From Clostridium jeddahitimonense (GTDB lineage: Bacteria; Bacillota; Clostridia; Clostridiales; Clostridiaceae): a stretch of DNA of 64,000 nucleotides. The notes below the pieces were generated by a model, which made no database searches, was not told where the DNA came from, and worked only from the letters and a program-made list of their open reading frames with translations. The stretch covers positions 1,736,702 to 1,800,701 of the forward strand of contig LM994670.1 in assembly GCA_000753455.2 (NCBI GenBank), in the 5' to 3' direction. How positions within the stretch are numbered: position 1 is the first letter of the stretch; each line of letters begins with the position of its first letter. Below are positions 17,958-26,727 of this stretch, one piece after another. A program made the position numbers and the translations under genes.

Positions 17958-18260
17958 ATGGATTATAGAATAATTAAATCTCCATCTCAATGTACACTTG
18001 ATATTTTAAGGAGAAGAATGGGATTAGAGTGTAAAACGAATTTGAAAGATATTTCAGCAATAGGTTTAGTTCAAGGGAAAATTATAGATATGATTTATGC
18101 AGCTGATATTGCTGAAAAAGCAGTAGGGGTAACAGTAGAGGATATTAGAGGTAGTTGCCCACAAAATATGATACTTATTGGTATATTTGGTGACACAGCT
18201 TCTGTCGAAACGGCAATAGCAGAGATAAAACTCAAGATGGGAGAAGGGAAAGTTAAATGA
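17958..18260 (+). CDS. Divergent BMC-domain shell protein
   Basis: 100-residue BMC-fold protein. The core SAIGLVQGKIIDMIYAAD begins only at residue 34 and the protein ends right after the GDTASVETAIAEI helix, so a strand normally at the C-terminus is missing and an N-terminal extension replaces it, an EutS-like permuted order. The usual pore Gly-Ser-Gly type loop is replaced by SCPQN. Its stop overlaps the next gene by ATGA, implying coupled translation with the pentamer protein. Confidence 0.7.
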   Translation: MDYRIIKSPSQCTLDILRRRMGLECKTNLKDISAIGLVQGKIIDMIYAADIAEKAVGVTVEDIRGSCPQNMILIGIFGDTASVETAIAEIKLKMGEGKVK

Positions 18261-18520
18261 TAACAGCAAAACTTATTGGTAATATATGGTCAACGAGAAA
18301 GGTAGAGTCACTTAATGGATTTAAGCTAATGTTAGCTGAAGAAATTTGTGGAAGTAAAGGGGGAGAACGGTTAGTAGTTATAGATACTATTGGTGCAGGT
18401 ATTGGAGATAGGGTAATAGTAACAAAGGGATCTTCAGCAAGAAGGATGCTAGAGGATGATAATATTCCTGTAGATGCAGTTGTTGTAGGGATAATTGATG
18501 AAGATTGCCTATTTGAATAA
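18257..18520 (+). CDS. eutN: EutN/CcmL-type BMC-P pentameric vertex protein
   Basis: 87-residue EutN_CcmL family protein that caps the vertices of the polyhedral shell. It has the expected beta-barrel sequence: start ITAKLIGNIWSTRKVESLNG, central VVIDTIGAGIGDRVIVTKGSSAR and end DAVVVGIID. It is the only vertex protein seen in the locus. Confidence 0.93.
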   Translation: MITAKLIGNIWSTRKVESLNGFKLMLAEEICGSKGGERLVVIDTIGAGIGDRVIVTKGSSARRMLEDDNIPVDAVVVGIIDEDCLFE

Positions 18521-18538
18521 ATTTAGGGAGGGATTTAT

Positions 18539-19867
18539 ATGAGTCTTTTAGATATGATAAAAGATGCTGGCGTAATAGGAGCTGGTGGAGCAGGTTTTCC
18601 AACTCATGTAAAACTTTCATCTAAGTCAGAGTATATACTTTTAAATGGAGCAGAATGCGAACCACTTCTTAGAGTAGACCAACAATTGATGGAATTTTAT
18701 TCGAAAGAGATCCTAATAGGTTTTGAAGAAGCTAGGAAGTTAGTAGATGCTAAAGAGGGTATTATTGGCGTTAAAGGTAAACATAAAAAAGTTATACAAA
18801 TTCTTAGAGAAAAAATTAAAGAGTTAGAATTTGAAGAATTTATCAGTGTAAAGGAAATTCCAGATATATATCCTGCAGGTGATGAACAAGTTTTAGTTTA
18901 TGAATTAACTAAAAGAATAGTACCTGAAGGTGGAATTCCTATACAGGTAGGTTGTGTAGTTTTAAATAGTGAAACTGCATTAAATATATATAATGCATCT
19001 TTAGGACAGCCTGTAATTTATAAATACATCACAGTAGCAGGAGATATACCGAATCCTATAACTGTTAAGGTACCAGTAGGAACACCAATAATGGAAGTTT
19101 TAAAATTAAGTGGAATAGAAGATTTTAATGACTTTAAAGTTATTGATGGAGGTCCAATGATGGGACCGGTAATGAAAGATTTAAAAGGATCTATTACTAA
19201 AAAAAATAAAGGATTTATAATACTTAAAAATAGTCATCCGTTAATAAGAAAAAAAACAGTTACTATGGAAAGATCAAAAAGGATAAATAAGACTAGTTGT
19301 GAACAATGTCGTATGTGTACAGACATGTGCCCTCGTTTTTTACTTGGTCATAATACACAGCCACATAAGATGATGCGAGCTATAAGTTATAATCTTGATA
19401 ACTTAGAAGAACTTAAAAATTCATATTTATGTTGCCAATGTAATTTATGTGAATTATTTTCGTGTCCAGCAGGGCTTTATCCAAAGGCAGCAAATATGTA
19501 TTTTAAGCAAAAGCTTATGGAAGGAAATATTAGGTTTAATAAAGTTCAAAATGATTATACAGTAAGAAATGCTAGAGAGTTTAGATTAGTACCTAGTGCT
19601 AGATTAATTGCAAGATTAGGGTTGAAAGTCTTTGATAAAAAGGCACCTATGAAAGAGGTAACTATTAATTCAGATATAGTAAAAATTCTAACATCACAGC
19701 ATGTAGGAGCACCTTGTATACCTTGTGTGAAAATAGATGATTATGTAGAAGAAGGACAAGTTATTGGAAGTATTCCTGAAAAGTCATTAGGTGCTACTAT
19801 ACATGCAAGTATACCAGGAGTTATTACAGAAATTACTGATGAATTTATATCAATAAGGAGGGAATAG
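18539..19867 (+). CDS. pduS: PduS/RnfC-like flavo-Fe-S electron-transfer protein
   Basis: 442-residue protein related to PduS and RnfC. An N-terminal glycine-rich NADH/FMN-binding region (GAGGAGFPTHVKL) is followed by an SLBB-like segment, two 4Fe-4S motifs (CEQCRMCTDMCP near residue 255 and CCQCNLCELFSCP near 300), and a C-terminal barrel-sandwich domain. In Pdu compartments the protein reduces cobalamin, but CutC needs none. Here it more likely moves electrons from NADH, probably with the Fe-S shell protein encoded next. Confidence 0.85.
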   Translation: MSLLDMIKDAGVIGAGGAGFPTHVKLSSKSEYILLNGAECEPLLRVDQQLMEFYSKEILIGFEEARKLVDAKEGIIGVKGKHKKVIQILREKIKELEFEEFISVKEIPDIYPAGDEQVLVYELTKRIVPEGGIPIQVGCVVLNSETALNIYNASLGQPVIYKYITVAGDIPNPITVKVPVGTPIMEVLKLSGIEDFNDFKVIDGGPMMGPVMKDLKGSITKKNKGFIILKNSHPLIRKKTVTMERSKRINKTSCEQCRMCTDMCPRFLLGHNTQPHKMMRAISYNLDNLEELKNSYLCCQCNLCELFSCPAGLYPKAANMYFKQKLMEGNIRFNKVQNDYTVRNAREFRLVPSARLIARLGLKVFDKKAPMKEVTINSDIVKILTSQHVGAPCIPCVKIDDYVEEGQVIGSIPEKSLGATIHASIPGVITEITDEFISIRRE

Positions 19868-19868
19868 T

Positions 19869-20417
19869 ATGTCAAAAGCAATAGGTATGGTAGAGTTTAC
19901 AAGTATTTCTCGTGGCATATATGCCACAGATCAAATGCTTAAAACTGCTGAAGTAGAAATAGTAACAGCTAATACTGTGTGTCCAGGAAAATATATTGCT
20001 ATAGTCCATGGTGATGTAGCAGCTGTAAATGAATCAGTAAGATTAGGAGAATCAGTAGCTAATGAGTTTTGGGTTGATTCGATTATTATTCCCAATGTTA
20101 ATCCGCTTGTTTTTCCTGCTATTTCAGGAGCAACTATGCCAGAGAGAATACAGGCACTAGGAATTATTGAATCATTTTCATTAGCAACTATGGTAATTGC
20201 TGCAGATGCAATCTTAAAAGCAGCAAATTTAGAACCGATAGATTTAAGATTAGGTACTGGACTTGGAGGTAAATCATATTTTGTTTTTACTGGTGATGTG
20301 GCAGCCGTTGAAGCTGGAACAGAAGCTGGTAAGAGTATTCTTGAAGAAAAAGGCTTATTAGTTAATTGTGAAATAATACCATCACCTTCAAGACTACTTA
20401 TTGAGTCGCTACTTTAA
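19869..20417 (+). CDS. pduT: PduT-type BMC-T trimeric shell protein with Fe-S Cys
   Basis: 182 residues, two tandem BMC domains (AIGMVEF... and ALGIIESF...), forming trimeric shell tiles. Cys38 in the motif VCPGKY sits exactly where PduT holds the ligand of the 4Fe-4S cluster at its three-fold pore. This tile could pass electrons across the shell. It starts one base after the PduS-like gene, which supports a PduS-PduT pair. Confidence 0.92.
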   Translation: MSKAIGMVEFTSISRGIYATDQMLKTAEVEIVTANTVCPGKYIAIVHGDVAAVNESVRLGESVANEFWVDSIIIPNVNPLVFPAISGATMPERIQALGIIESFSLATMVIAADAILKAANLEPIDLRLGTGLGGKSYFVFTGDVAAVEAGTEAGKSILEEKGLLVNCEIIPSPSRLLIESLL

Positions 20418-20472
20418 TAATATTAACAGATTTGATTTATAAATTTATTTTTAAATGAAAGGGTGTGAGTAA

Positions 20473-21171
20473 ATGAAAAGGTTAATTTGTGTAAAAGATA
20501 TTGAAGATTTTATTAAGAGTGGAAAAAAGGAATTTTATGATGATGGAAATATGATAATTACCCCTGCGGCAAAAGATGCTGCAAAGATTAATAATATTAT
20601 ATTCACTACTGAATTACCTGTGTGTAATGTAAAAGATCAATCAGTATTAAAGAGTGAAGAAGTTGAAAAAAGAAATGATACTTGCAAAATAAGCTCAGAT
20701 AATATAGATACTGAAACAATAATAAATGTATTCAAAGCAATTGTGGAAAAAGGGTTAATGAAAGATATATTAGCATCATTAAGTAATATTTCCAATACTC
20801 CATACGAAGCTGAAAAAGATACAAATGGTTTAAAGGTTATAAGAGGGAATACAGTTAAAATGGATGTTTTCGATGTTGGAGATCCAAATGTTAAAGCTTA
20901 TTTCCAGGAGCTTGTAAGTAAAGAAGAATCTAAAATGAGTGCAGGCCTTCTTATAATTGAAAACTCAAGATTTGATTGGGAACTTACTTATGAAGAAATA
21001 GATTTTGTTATAGAAGGTACATTAACTATCGAAATAAATGGAAAGACCTTTGTAGCTTATCCAGGAGATGTTTTATTTGTTCCTTCAGGGTCTAAAGTTG
21101 TATGGGGATCACCTGATAGAGCAAAGGTATTCTATGCAACATATCCAGCTAATTGGGCAGACCTTTTATAA
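20473..21171 (+). CDS. eutQ: EutQ-like cupin protein
   Basis: 232 residues. The N-terminal segment (MKRLICVKDIEDFIKSG, then IITPAAKDAA) is the EutQ extension. A linker follows, holding a hydrophobic helix (TIINVFKAIVEKGLMKDILASL, about residues 78-100) that could act as an encapsulation peptide. The C-terminal cupin (about 125-232) has the typical FVIEGTLTIEINGKTF and YPGDVLFVPSGS motifs. Salmonella EutQ has reported acetate kinase activity; that would fit here, as no AckA gene is present in the locus. Confidence 0.87.
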   Translation: MKRLICVKDIEDFIKSGKKEFYDDGNMIITPAAKDAAKINNIIFTTELPVCNVKDQSVLKSEEVEKRNDTCKISSDNIDTETIINVFKAIVEKGLMKDILASLSNISNTPYEAEKDTNGLKVIRGNTVKMDVFDVGDPNVKAYFQELVSKEESKMSAGLLIIENSRFDWELTYEEIDFVIEGTLTIEINGKTFVAYPGDVLFVPSGSKVVWGSPDRAKVFYATYPANWADLL

Positions 21172-21218
21172 TAAGCTTTGATTAGTATATGAGATTAGGT
21201 AAAAGGAGGGGATTAAAA

Positions 21219-22739
21219 ATGGTTAATTTTGATAAAGATTTACGTTCAATACAAGAAGCAAGAGATTTAGCGCGTTTAGGAAAAGTAGCAGCTAAGAAAA
21301 TTGCAACCTTTAATGAAGAGCAAATAGATAAAATATTAAGAAGTATGGTTAAAGTTGCTAGAGAACATTCATTAGAATTAGCAAAAATGGCTGTTGATGA
21401 AACAGGTTTTGGAAAAGTAGAGGACAAAACCTATAAAAATTACTTAGCATCAACCATTTTATATGATTCTATCAAAGAGCTTAAAACTATTGGAATTATA
21501 AACGAAGATAAAGCAAAGAAAATAATCGAAATAGCAGAACCAGTTGGATTAGTAATGGGAATAGTTCCATCAACTAATCCAACATCAACTACAATTTTTA
21601 AATCTATGATATCAATAAAATCTCGTAATGCAATAGTGTTTTCACCACATCCTTCAGCAGCAGCTTGCACAATTAGAGCAGCTAAGTTAATGTGTGAAGC
21701 AGCAGTATCAGCAGGTGCACCTGAAGATATTATAGGATGTATTTCTATGCCAACTTTAGCTTCAACTAATGAATTAATGAAGTCAAAGGAAGTAGATATC
21801 ATAATTGCAACAGGTGGTCCAGGTATGGTAAAAGCAGCTTATAGTGCTGGAAAGCCTGCACTAGGAGTTGGAGCTGGAAATTCACCTGCATATATAGAAA
21901 GAACAGCTAAGGTAGAGCAGGCTGTTAAAAATATAATAGCTAGTAAAACATTTGATAATGGAACAATCTGTGCTTCGGAGCAATCAATAATATGTGAAGA
22001 ATGCAATAGAGAGGCTGTTATATCTGAATTTAAAAAACAAGGTGGATACTTTATGACAGAAGATGAAACTAGGAAGGTTTGTAATTTATTGTTCAAAAAT
22101 GGACATAGTATGAATGCCAAATTTGTAGGAAGATCTCCTAAAGTTATTGCTGAGGCAGCAGGATTTAGTATCCCAGATGGTATCAAAGTTTTAATTGGGG
22201 AACAAAAAGGAGTAGGAGAAAAGTATCCTTTATCATACGAGAAACTTACAACAGTTTTAGCATTCTATACAGTTAAGAATTGGCTAGAAGCTTGTGATCT
22301 AAGCATTGAATTATTACAAAATGGAATAGGGCATACCATGAGTATTCATACAGAGGATAGGGATATTGTAATGGAGTTTACAAGAAAACCTGCAGCTAGA
22401 ATATTAGTAAATACAGGAGGAAGCCAAGGTGGAACTGGAGCGAGCACAGGATTAATGCCATCCTTTACTTTAGGATGTGGTACTTGGGGTGGAAGTTCTG
22501 TATCGGAGAATGTAGGGCCAATGCATCTTATTAATATAAAAAAGGTAGCATATGGACTAAAAGATTGTGAAACACTAGCATCTTCTGATCCGAATTTTAA
22601 CAGTATTAATAGTAAAATAGAAAGAAATAGTCAAGAGCAATTTATTAAGGCTATTAAAGAAAATATTAATTGTAATGACAATGAAGAATTAATAAAACTA
22701 ATAAATCAAATCGTTCTCACTATGAAAGGGGAACAGTGA
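21219..22739 (+). CDS. cutF: CoA-acylating acetaldehyde dehydrogenase (BMC type)
   Basis: 506-residue acylating aldehyde dehydrogenase converting acetaldehyde, CoA and NAD+ to acetyl-CoA and NADH. The active-site motif FDNGTICASEQ has Cys251, and the cofactor region GGPGMVKAAYSAGKPALGVG is intact. The C-terminal helix EELIKLINQIVLTMKG resembles an encapsulation peptide. It appears to be the only catalytically competent one of the two paralogues. ATG 21219 follows AAAGGAGGGG; the frame is open from 21189. Confidence 0.92.
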   Translation: MVNFDKDLRSIQEARDLARLGKVAAKKIATFNEEQIDKILRSMVKVAREHSLELAKMAVDETGFGKVEDKTYKNYLASTILYDSIKELKTIGIINEDKAKKIIEIAEPVGLVMGIVPSTNPTSTTIFKSMISIKSRNAIVFSPHPSAAACTIRAAKLMCEAAVSAGAPEDIIGCISMPTLASTNELMKSKEVDIIIATGGPGMVKAAYSAGKPALGVGAGNSPAYIERTAKVEQAVKNIIASKTFDNGTICASEQSIICEECNREAVISEFKKQGGYFMTEDETRKVCNLLFKNGHSMNAKFVGRSPKVIAEAAGFSIPDGIKVLIGEQKGVGEKYPLSYEKLTTVLAFYTVKNWLEACDLSIELLQNGIGHTMSIHTEDRDIVMEFTRKPAARILVNTGGSQGGTGASTGLMPSFTLGCGTWGGSSVSENVGPMHLINIKKVAYGLKDCETLASSDPNFNSINSKIERNSQEQFIKAIKENINCNDNEELIKLINQIVLTMKGEQ

Positions 22740-22740
22740 A

Positions 22741-23388
22741 ATGAATAATTACGATGCTATATTAAAACTTTTCTTAGAAGTAGCGCAGAACTCTAAGAGT
22801 AATGATATGGCAAATAATAATGAAGAGGTACCAATAGGTGTATCTAATAGACATATACATCTTTGCGAAAAAGATTTGAATGTGCTCTTTGGAGATGAGT
22901 ACAAATTATTTAAAATAAAGGATTTATCTCAACCAGGTCAATATGCTTGTAATGAAACTTTGACTATATGTGGACCAAAAGGAGCAATTGAAAAGGTAAG
23001 GATTCTTGGACCACTAAGGCATAAAACACAAGTTGAAGTATTATTAGGAGATTGTTTTAAGTTAGGAATTTCTCCAAAAGCAAGATTATCAGGAGAGTTA
23101 AATAATACACCAGGTATTACTTTAATAGGACCTAAAGGATCTGTACAAATAAGTGAAGGCACTATAGTAGCCCAAAGACACATTCACATGTCATTTAAGG
23201 ATGCAGAAAAATTTGGTGTTCATGATGGTCAAGTTGTATCTATAGAGTTTAATAATATACGAGGTGGAGTATATAATAATGTGATAGTTCGTGCTACTGA
23301 AAAATCGGTACTTGAATGTCATATTGATATAGAGGAAGCAAATGCAATGTGCATTAATAGTAAGTCGAAAGTAAGAATAATTAAGTAA
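22741..23388 (+). CDS. pduL: PduL-type phosphotransacylase
   Basis: 215-residue PTAC protein making acetyl-phosphate from acetyl-CoA and recycling CoA inside the shell. Duplicated PduL domains show the zinc His motifs SNRHIHL (about residue 38) and AQRHIHMS (about residue 143). The N-terminal helix [14 protein letters not shown] is a likely encapsulation peptide. It begins one base after the aldehyde dehydrogenase stop, consistent with linked expression. Confidence 0.93.
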   Translation: MNNYDAILKLFLEVAQNSKSNDMANNNEEVPIGVSNRHIHLCEKDLNVLFGDEYKLFKIKDLSQPGQYACNETLTICGPKGAIEKVRILGPLRHKTQVEVLLGDCFKLGISPKARLSGELNNTPGITLIGPKGSVQISEGTIVAQRHIHMSFKDAEKFGVHDGQVVSIEFNNIRGGVYNNVIVRATEKSVLECHIDIEEANAMCINSKSKVRIIK

Positions 23389-23429
23389 TTAAAAAATATA
23401 AATATAATAAAATTTTGGAGGGTAAATTT

Positions 23430-23717
23430 ATGAAGTATGATGCATTAGGAATGATTGAAACAAAAGGACTTGTAGGATCAATAGAAGCAGCAGATGCTAT
23501 GGTAAAAGCTGCAAATGTTTATCTAATTGGAAAGGAATATATAGGTGGGGGACTTGTAACTGTAATGGTTAGAGGAGATGTTGGAGCTGTTAAAGCAGCA
23601 ACAGATGCTGGTGCAGCTGCAGCTCAAAGAGTTGGGGAACTAGTTTCAGTTCACGTAATTCCAAGACCACACTCAGAAGTTGAAGGAATTCTTCCATCAA
23701 CTAAAGCTATTGAATAG
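23430..23717 (+). CDS. BMC-H microcompartment shell protein
   Basis: 95-residue canonical BMC-H tile ([26 protein letters not shown], pore loop KEYIGGGLV, end [10 protein letters not shown]), close to PduA/EutM. ATG 23430 follows GGAGGG; an earlier in-frame ATG (23415) overlaps the ribosome site. Last gene of the operon, which is thus framed by shell genes at both ends. Confidence 0.93.
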   Translation: MKYDALGMIETKGLVGSIEAADAMVKAANVYLIGKEYIGGGLVTVMVRGDVGAVKAATDAGAAAAQRVGELVSVHVIPRPHSEVEGILPSTKAIE

Positions 23718-23737
23718 TTAAATTAAGTTATACTGTG

Positions 23738-23777
23738 AAATAAGGTATAATGATCAAAAAATCATTATACCTTATTT
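23738..23777. terminator. Terminator closing the BMC operon
   Basis: Perfect 17-bp stem (23738-23754 with 23761-23777) around six bases, with core AAGGTATAATGAT and T-rich flank. It belongs to the same palindrome family as 1560 and would also serve the converging ecsC-like gene. Confidence 0.85.
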
Positions 23778-23820
23778 TAATTTTTGAAGTGTATAATAAA
23801 TAGTTAATGGTAATTCTCTA

Positions 23821-24624
23821 TTACAACCTATTTAAATATCTCTTTTTATATTTAACTTTAGCTATATCCGTAATATCTTGCAAGACTATAAAGTTAGTAA
23901 CTCCACCAACAACACCAACTATAGGTAAACCTTGTATAAATTTTGATGTTAGCATATAGGCCGAAATTTTACTTGAAGTATCAAGTAGTATTTCTTCAAT
24001 ATCATAATTACAAATCATATTATTATCTATTTCATTAGCCATCATATCTAATTTATTAAAATAAGATAGTCTTTCTTCACCTTTTGTAACAGCTGAACTA
24101 ATTAAAGTTAAGATGTAGGCTCTTTCATTTGCTGATGAATAATCAAAGCCGTAGCTTAAACTAATTTCATATATTGATTTTAATATTACTGCAATATAAA
24201 TTGGAATATCAGGTAACCCAATGCCTAAAACGCCAAGTCCACCACCTTCTAAAACAGTTATAGATTTATTTATAAGTGTTTTTTTACCTGCGGATTTATC
24301 TATCTTCTTTAAGTTCTTTTTTGTTGGATATTTATTAACTGCATAAGCATTAATATCATATTCCATACTTATTTCTTCTTTATTATAAGTTTTTTCTATA
24401 ATCCCAACACCTTTATCAAAAACTGTTTTAAATCCTTTTTGAAATGCTACTTCAAGAGTGGATATTAATTTATCAGGTATTTTATATTCTATTTTTTCCT
24501 TAATAGGTAAGAGTTTAGTTTTTATGTAATTATCCTTAGGTTCTTTTAAAAGCTTAGCTTCTTTTTTCTCTATTAGTTTCATTTGCTTATTTATTAAATT
24601 ATTAATTTTGCGTTCTTTACTCAT
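23821..24624 (-). CDS. EcsC-family protein
   Basis: 267-residue EcsC-domain protein, named from a B. subtilis ABC-transporter operon; biochemical role unknown. A lysine-rich N-terminal helix precedes the conserved glycine-rich amphipathic segment (GGGLGVLGIGLPDIPIY, about residue 125) and the SYGFDYSSANERAYIL motif. No ABC genes are nearby. Start follows GGAG at eight bases. The divergent gap 24625-24936 (312 bases) is AT-rich with no gene; it must hold both promoters, of which only a TATAAT at 24904 is evident. Confidence 0.8.
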   Translation of the reverse strand: MSKERKINNLINKQMKLIEKKEAKLLKEPKDNYIKTKLLPIKEKIEYKIPDKLISTLEVAFQKGFKTVFDKGVGIIEKTYNKEEISMEYDINAYAVNKYPTKKNLKKIDKSAGKKTLINKSITVLEGGGLGVLGIGLPDIPIYIAVILKSIYEISLSYGFDYSSANERAYILTLISSAVTKGEERLSYFNKLDMMANEIDNNMICNYDIEEILLDTSSKISAYMLTSKFIQGLPIVGVVGGVTNFIVLQDITDIAKVKYKKRYLNRL

Positions 24625-24936
24625 AAAAATATCTCCAGAATTTATTCTATAAAAGAATTATATCATAAGAGAAATAGTAAATATAAAAAATGCAATTATT
24701 TTATAAGTTGTTGTACTTTTTTATAATTATATTAAGGCTATCCAAGTATAAATAAAAAAGTTTTTTTTAATGTCCAATTATGATAAAGTGATAATACAAT
24801 TATTTTTTCTATAGTTATTTTTATGAAAGAATTGAATAGTTGAAATTAATAGAGATTAGAATAATTTAAGTATTAACTAAAATTATTAAGTTTAAGATTT
24901 TAGTATAATTATGATTTTAAAAAGAGGGAGTAATAG

Positions 24937-25635
24937 ATGAAGTTATTAATGTTATGGTGTATTATGTCAATAGTATTAATTTGTATAATTATAAATTATA
25001 GATTAAATACTCTAAAAAGATCGAACAATTTAGAAACAAGTAAGTATACGTTCATAAGTATACTAGCCAGTCTATTTTTAGTAGATACTTTTTTGAGATT
25101 TTTATTAATTGGTGATTATTTGATTGTATCTATTATTTTATTATTGATTCTAATTTGTATATTTATTAAAGAAGGATTAGTAAGAATTTTAATTACAACA
25201 TTATATTCTTTGAAATTTTATATGTTATCAATAATTTTAGTTTGTACATTAAATAAGCTTTTTTTGGGTGAAGCTCCATTTATGGACATGTTAGAGGTAG
25301 GTAAAGTTAATTATATAGGTATAATAATAAATATCATATTATCAATAGGTATTTATTTAGCTTTTGAATATTTAAATTCTAAACAAATATCATTAGAAAG
25401 CTTTGAAATTAAATTTGGAATATTTAATAATACTAAGTTAAATATGATTGTAAAATTATCTCTTTATATTTTTGAATTAATATGTAACATTATAATAATA
25501 ATATTATTATATGTAACTACAATTTATAAGGGAGATAAATATTATAACTATTTTTTAATCATGGTTTTAATCGGAACTATATTTTCATTGTTTATTGATA
25601 CATATTTAAACAATATTATATTAAAAATCTCATAG
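24937..25635 (+). CDS. N-terminal membrane half of a split AgrC-like sensor kinase
   Basis: 232 residues of mostly hydrophobic helices (about six), as in the sensor part of AgrC/GHKL kinases. It ends at TAG 25633-25635. The next open frame is in the same register two codons later and supplies the missing kinase half, so a single nonsense codon splits one gene of about 463 residues. Good ribosome site GAGGGAG before ATG 24937. No response regulator or signal-peptide gene is adjacent. Probably a decaying gene, unless TAG is read through. Confidence 0.65.
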   Translation: MKLLMLWCIMSIVLICIIINYRLNTLKRSNNLETSKYTFISILASLFLVDTFLRFLLIGDYLIVSIILLLILICIFIKEGLVRILITTLYSLKFYMLSIILVCTLNKLFLGEAPFMDMLEVGKVNYIGIIINIILSIGIYLAFEYLNSKQISLESFEIKFGIFNNTKLNMIVKLSLYIFELICNIIIIILLYVTTIYKGDKYYNYFLIMVLIGTIFSLFIDTYLNNIILKIS

Positions 25636-25641
25636 TATTCT

Positions 25642-26325
25642 ATGTTCAAGTATAAAGCTAAATTTTTAAATAAACAATTGGAGGACCAATTAGAGCATTA
25701 TCAAGATGTATATAAGTTACAAAAAAGGAATAGCCAGATATTGCATGATGCAAATAAACATAATATAGTATTACATAATCTTTTAGAACGTAAAAAAATA
25801 GATGAAGCCATACGTTATCTTGAAGAAATTGATAAGGAACTAATGAAAATTGATAGAAGAAAGTTCACCAATAATGAAGTAGTTGATTCTATACTTAAAA
25901 ATAAAGCCAAAATTATGAGTGAGAATAATATTAATTATGATTTTAATATAAAGATACCTAATCAAATAAATCTTAGTAATTTTGATGTATGCATAATACT
26001 ATCAAATTTAATAGATAACTCAATAGAAGCTTGTAAGAAAGTTAAAGATATAAGTAATAGACATATTACAATAAAGTTTCTAATTAAAGGAGAAAATTTA
26101 TGTATAATTATAAAAAATACATATGATGGGAATATAAATATTAAAAATAATAAGATAATAACTTCAAAAAGCGATAAAGATCTGCATGGATATGGAATAC
26201 AAAATGTAACAAAAATAGTATTAAAAAATAATGGATATATTAAATCAACTTATGATAATAATGTATTTAATACAAATATATATATTCCCTATATCACCGA
26301 AGATGAGGAAATTTCAAATAAGTAA
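25642..26325 (+). CDS. C-terminal GHKL ATPase half of a split AgrC-like kinase
   Basis: 227 residues, in frame with the preceding half across one TAG. Contains the dimerisation region with a histidine-bearing helix (RNSQILHDANKHNIVLHNLL, about residues 29-48) and a GHKL ATPase with the N-box LSNLIDNSIEAC and the G-box HGYGIQNV. Both are intact, so the mutation may be recent. No ribosome site precedes ATG 25642, so independent translation is doubtful. Confidence 0.65.
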   Translation: MFKYKAKFLNKQLEDQLEHYQDVYKLQKRNSQILHDANKHNIVLHNLLERKKIDEAIRYLEEIDKELMKIDRRKFTNNEVVDSILKNKAKIMSENNINYDFNIKIPNQINLSNFDVCIILSNLIDNSIEACKKVKDISNRHITIKFLIKGENLCIIIKNTYDGNINIKNNKIITSKSDKDLHGYGIQNVTKIVLKNNGYIKSTYDNNVFNTNIYIPYITEDEEISNK

Positions 26326-26361
26326 GTTTTAATGTACTAATGGAATTATAAATAAAAAGTT

Positions 26362-26405
26362 AAACACTATCTATTTTATTATTAATAAAGTAGATAGTGT
26401 TTTTT
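26362..26405 (+). terminator. Terminator after the split kinase
   Basis: 12-bp stem AAACACTATCTA / TAGATAGTGTTT with a T-run. It lies in the 402-base gap 26326-26727, which also contains the 26536 palindrome and otherwise shows no gene. Confidence 0.85.
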
Positions 26406-26535
26406 CTTTAGTACTAATATTAAAAGTATTTAAAATTTTAAATAGAAATACTAAGTAATAACAATTTGAAAATTATATAGTTATTAAAAAGGTTAAAGGG
26501 AAGCTGGAATTGTTGCAATTGATAAAGAGTATATG

Positions 26536-26572
26536 AAATAAGGTATAGTGATTTTTTCATTGTACCTTATTT
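26536..26572. repeat. Recurrent AAGGTA palindrome
   Basis: 16-bp stem (26536-26551 with 26557-26572, two G-U pairs) of the AATAAGGTAyArTGA family, T-rich on both sides. It stands 130 bases after a complete terminator and is not at the end of any evident gene, unlike the other three copies. Confidence 0.65.
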
Positions 26573-26727
26573 TAATTATTTATATATAGAAGAATAAGTA
26601 ATAATGGCTAAGATATATTATAAGCTTAAAAGATTAAGTTTAATCAATATTAAAAATCTAGAAAATGTTTACAAAAACTCCTAAAAGTTATAATATTTAT
26701 GTATAAAGGGTTATTGGAGGATAAAAT

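Noticed and set aside
18539..19867. PduS-like protein as evidence for B12-dependent metabolism
   Set aside because: No diol dehydratase, ethanolamine lyase or complete adenosyltransferase is present; a general electron-transfer role fits better.
25633..25635. TAG in the kinase gene as a pyrrolysine codon, tempting beside a trimethylamine-producing locus
   Set aside because: No Pyl synthesis or tRNA genes are seen, and other genes here (for example pduT-adjacent 19865 and the BMC-H gene at 23717) stop normally at TAG.
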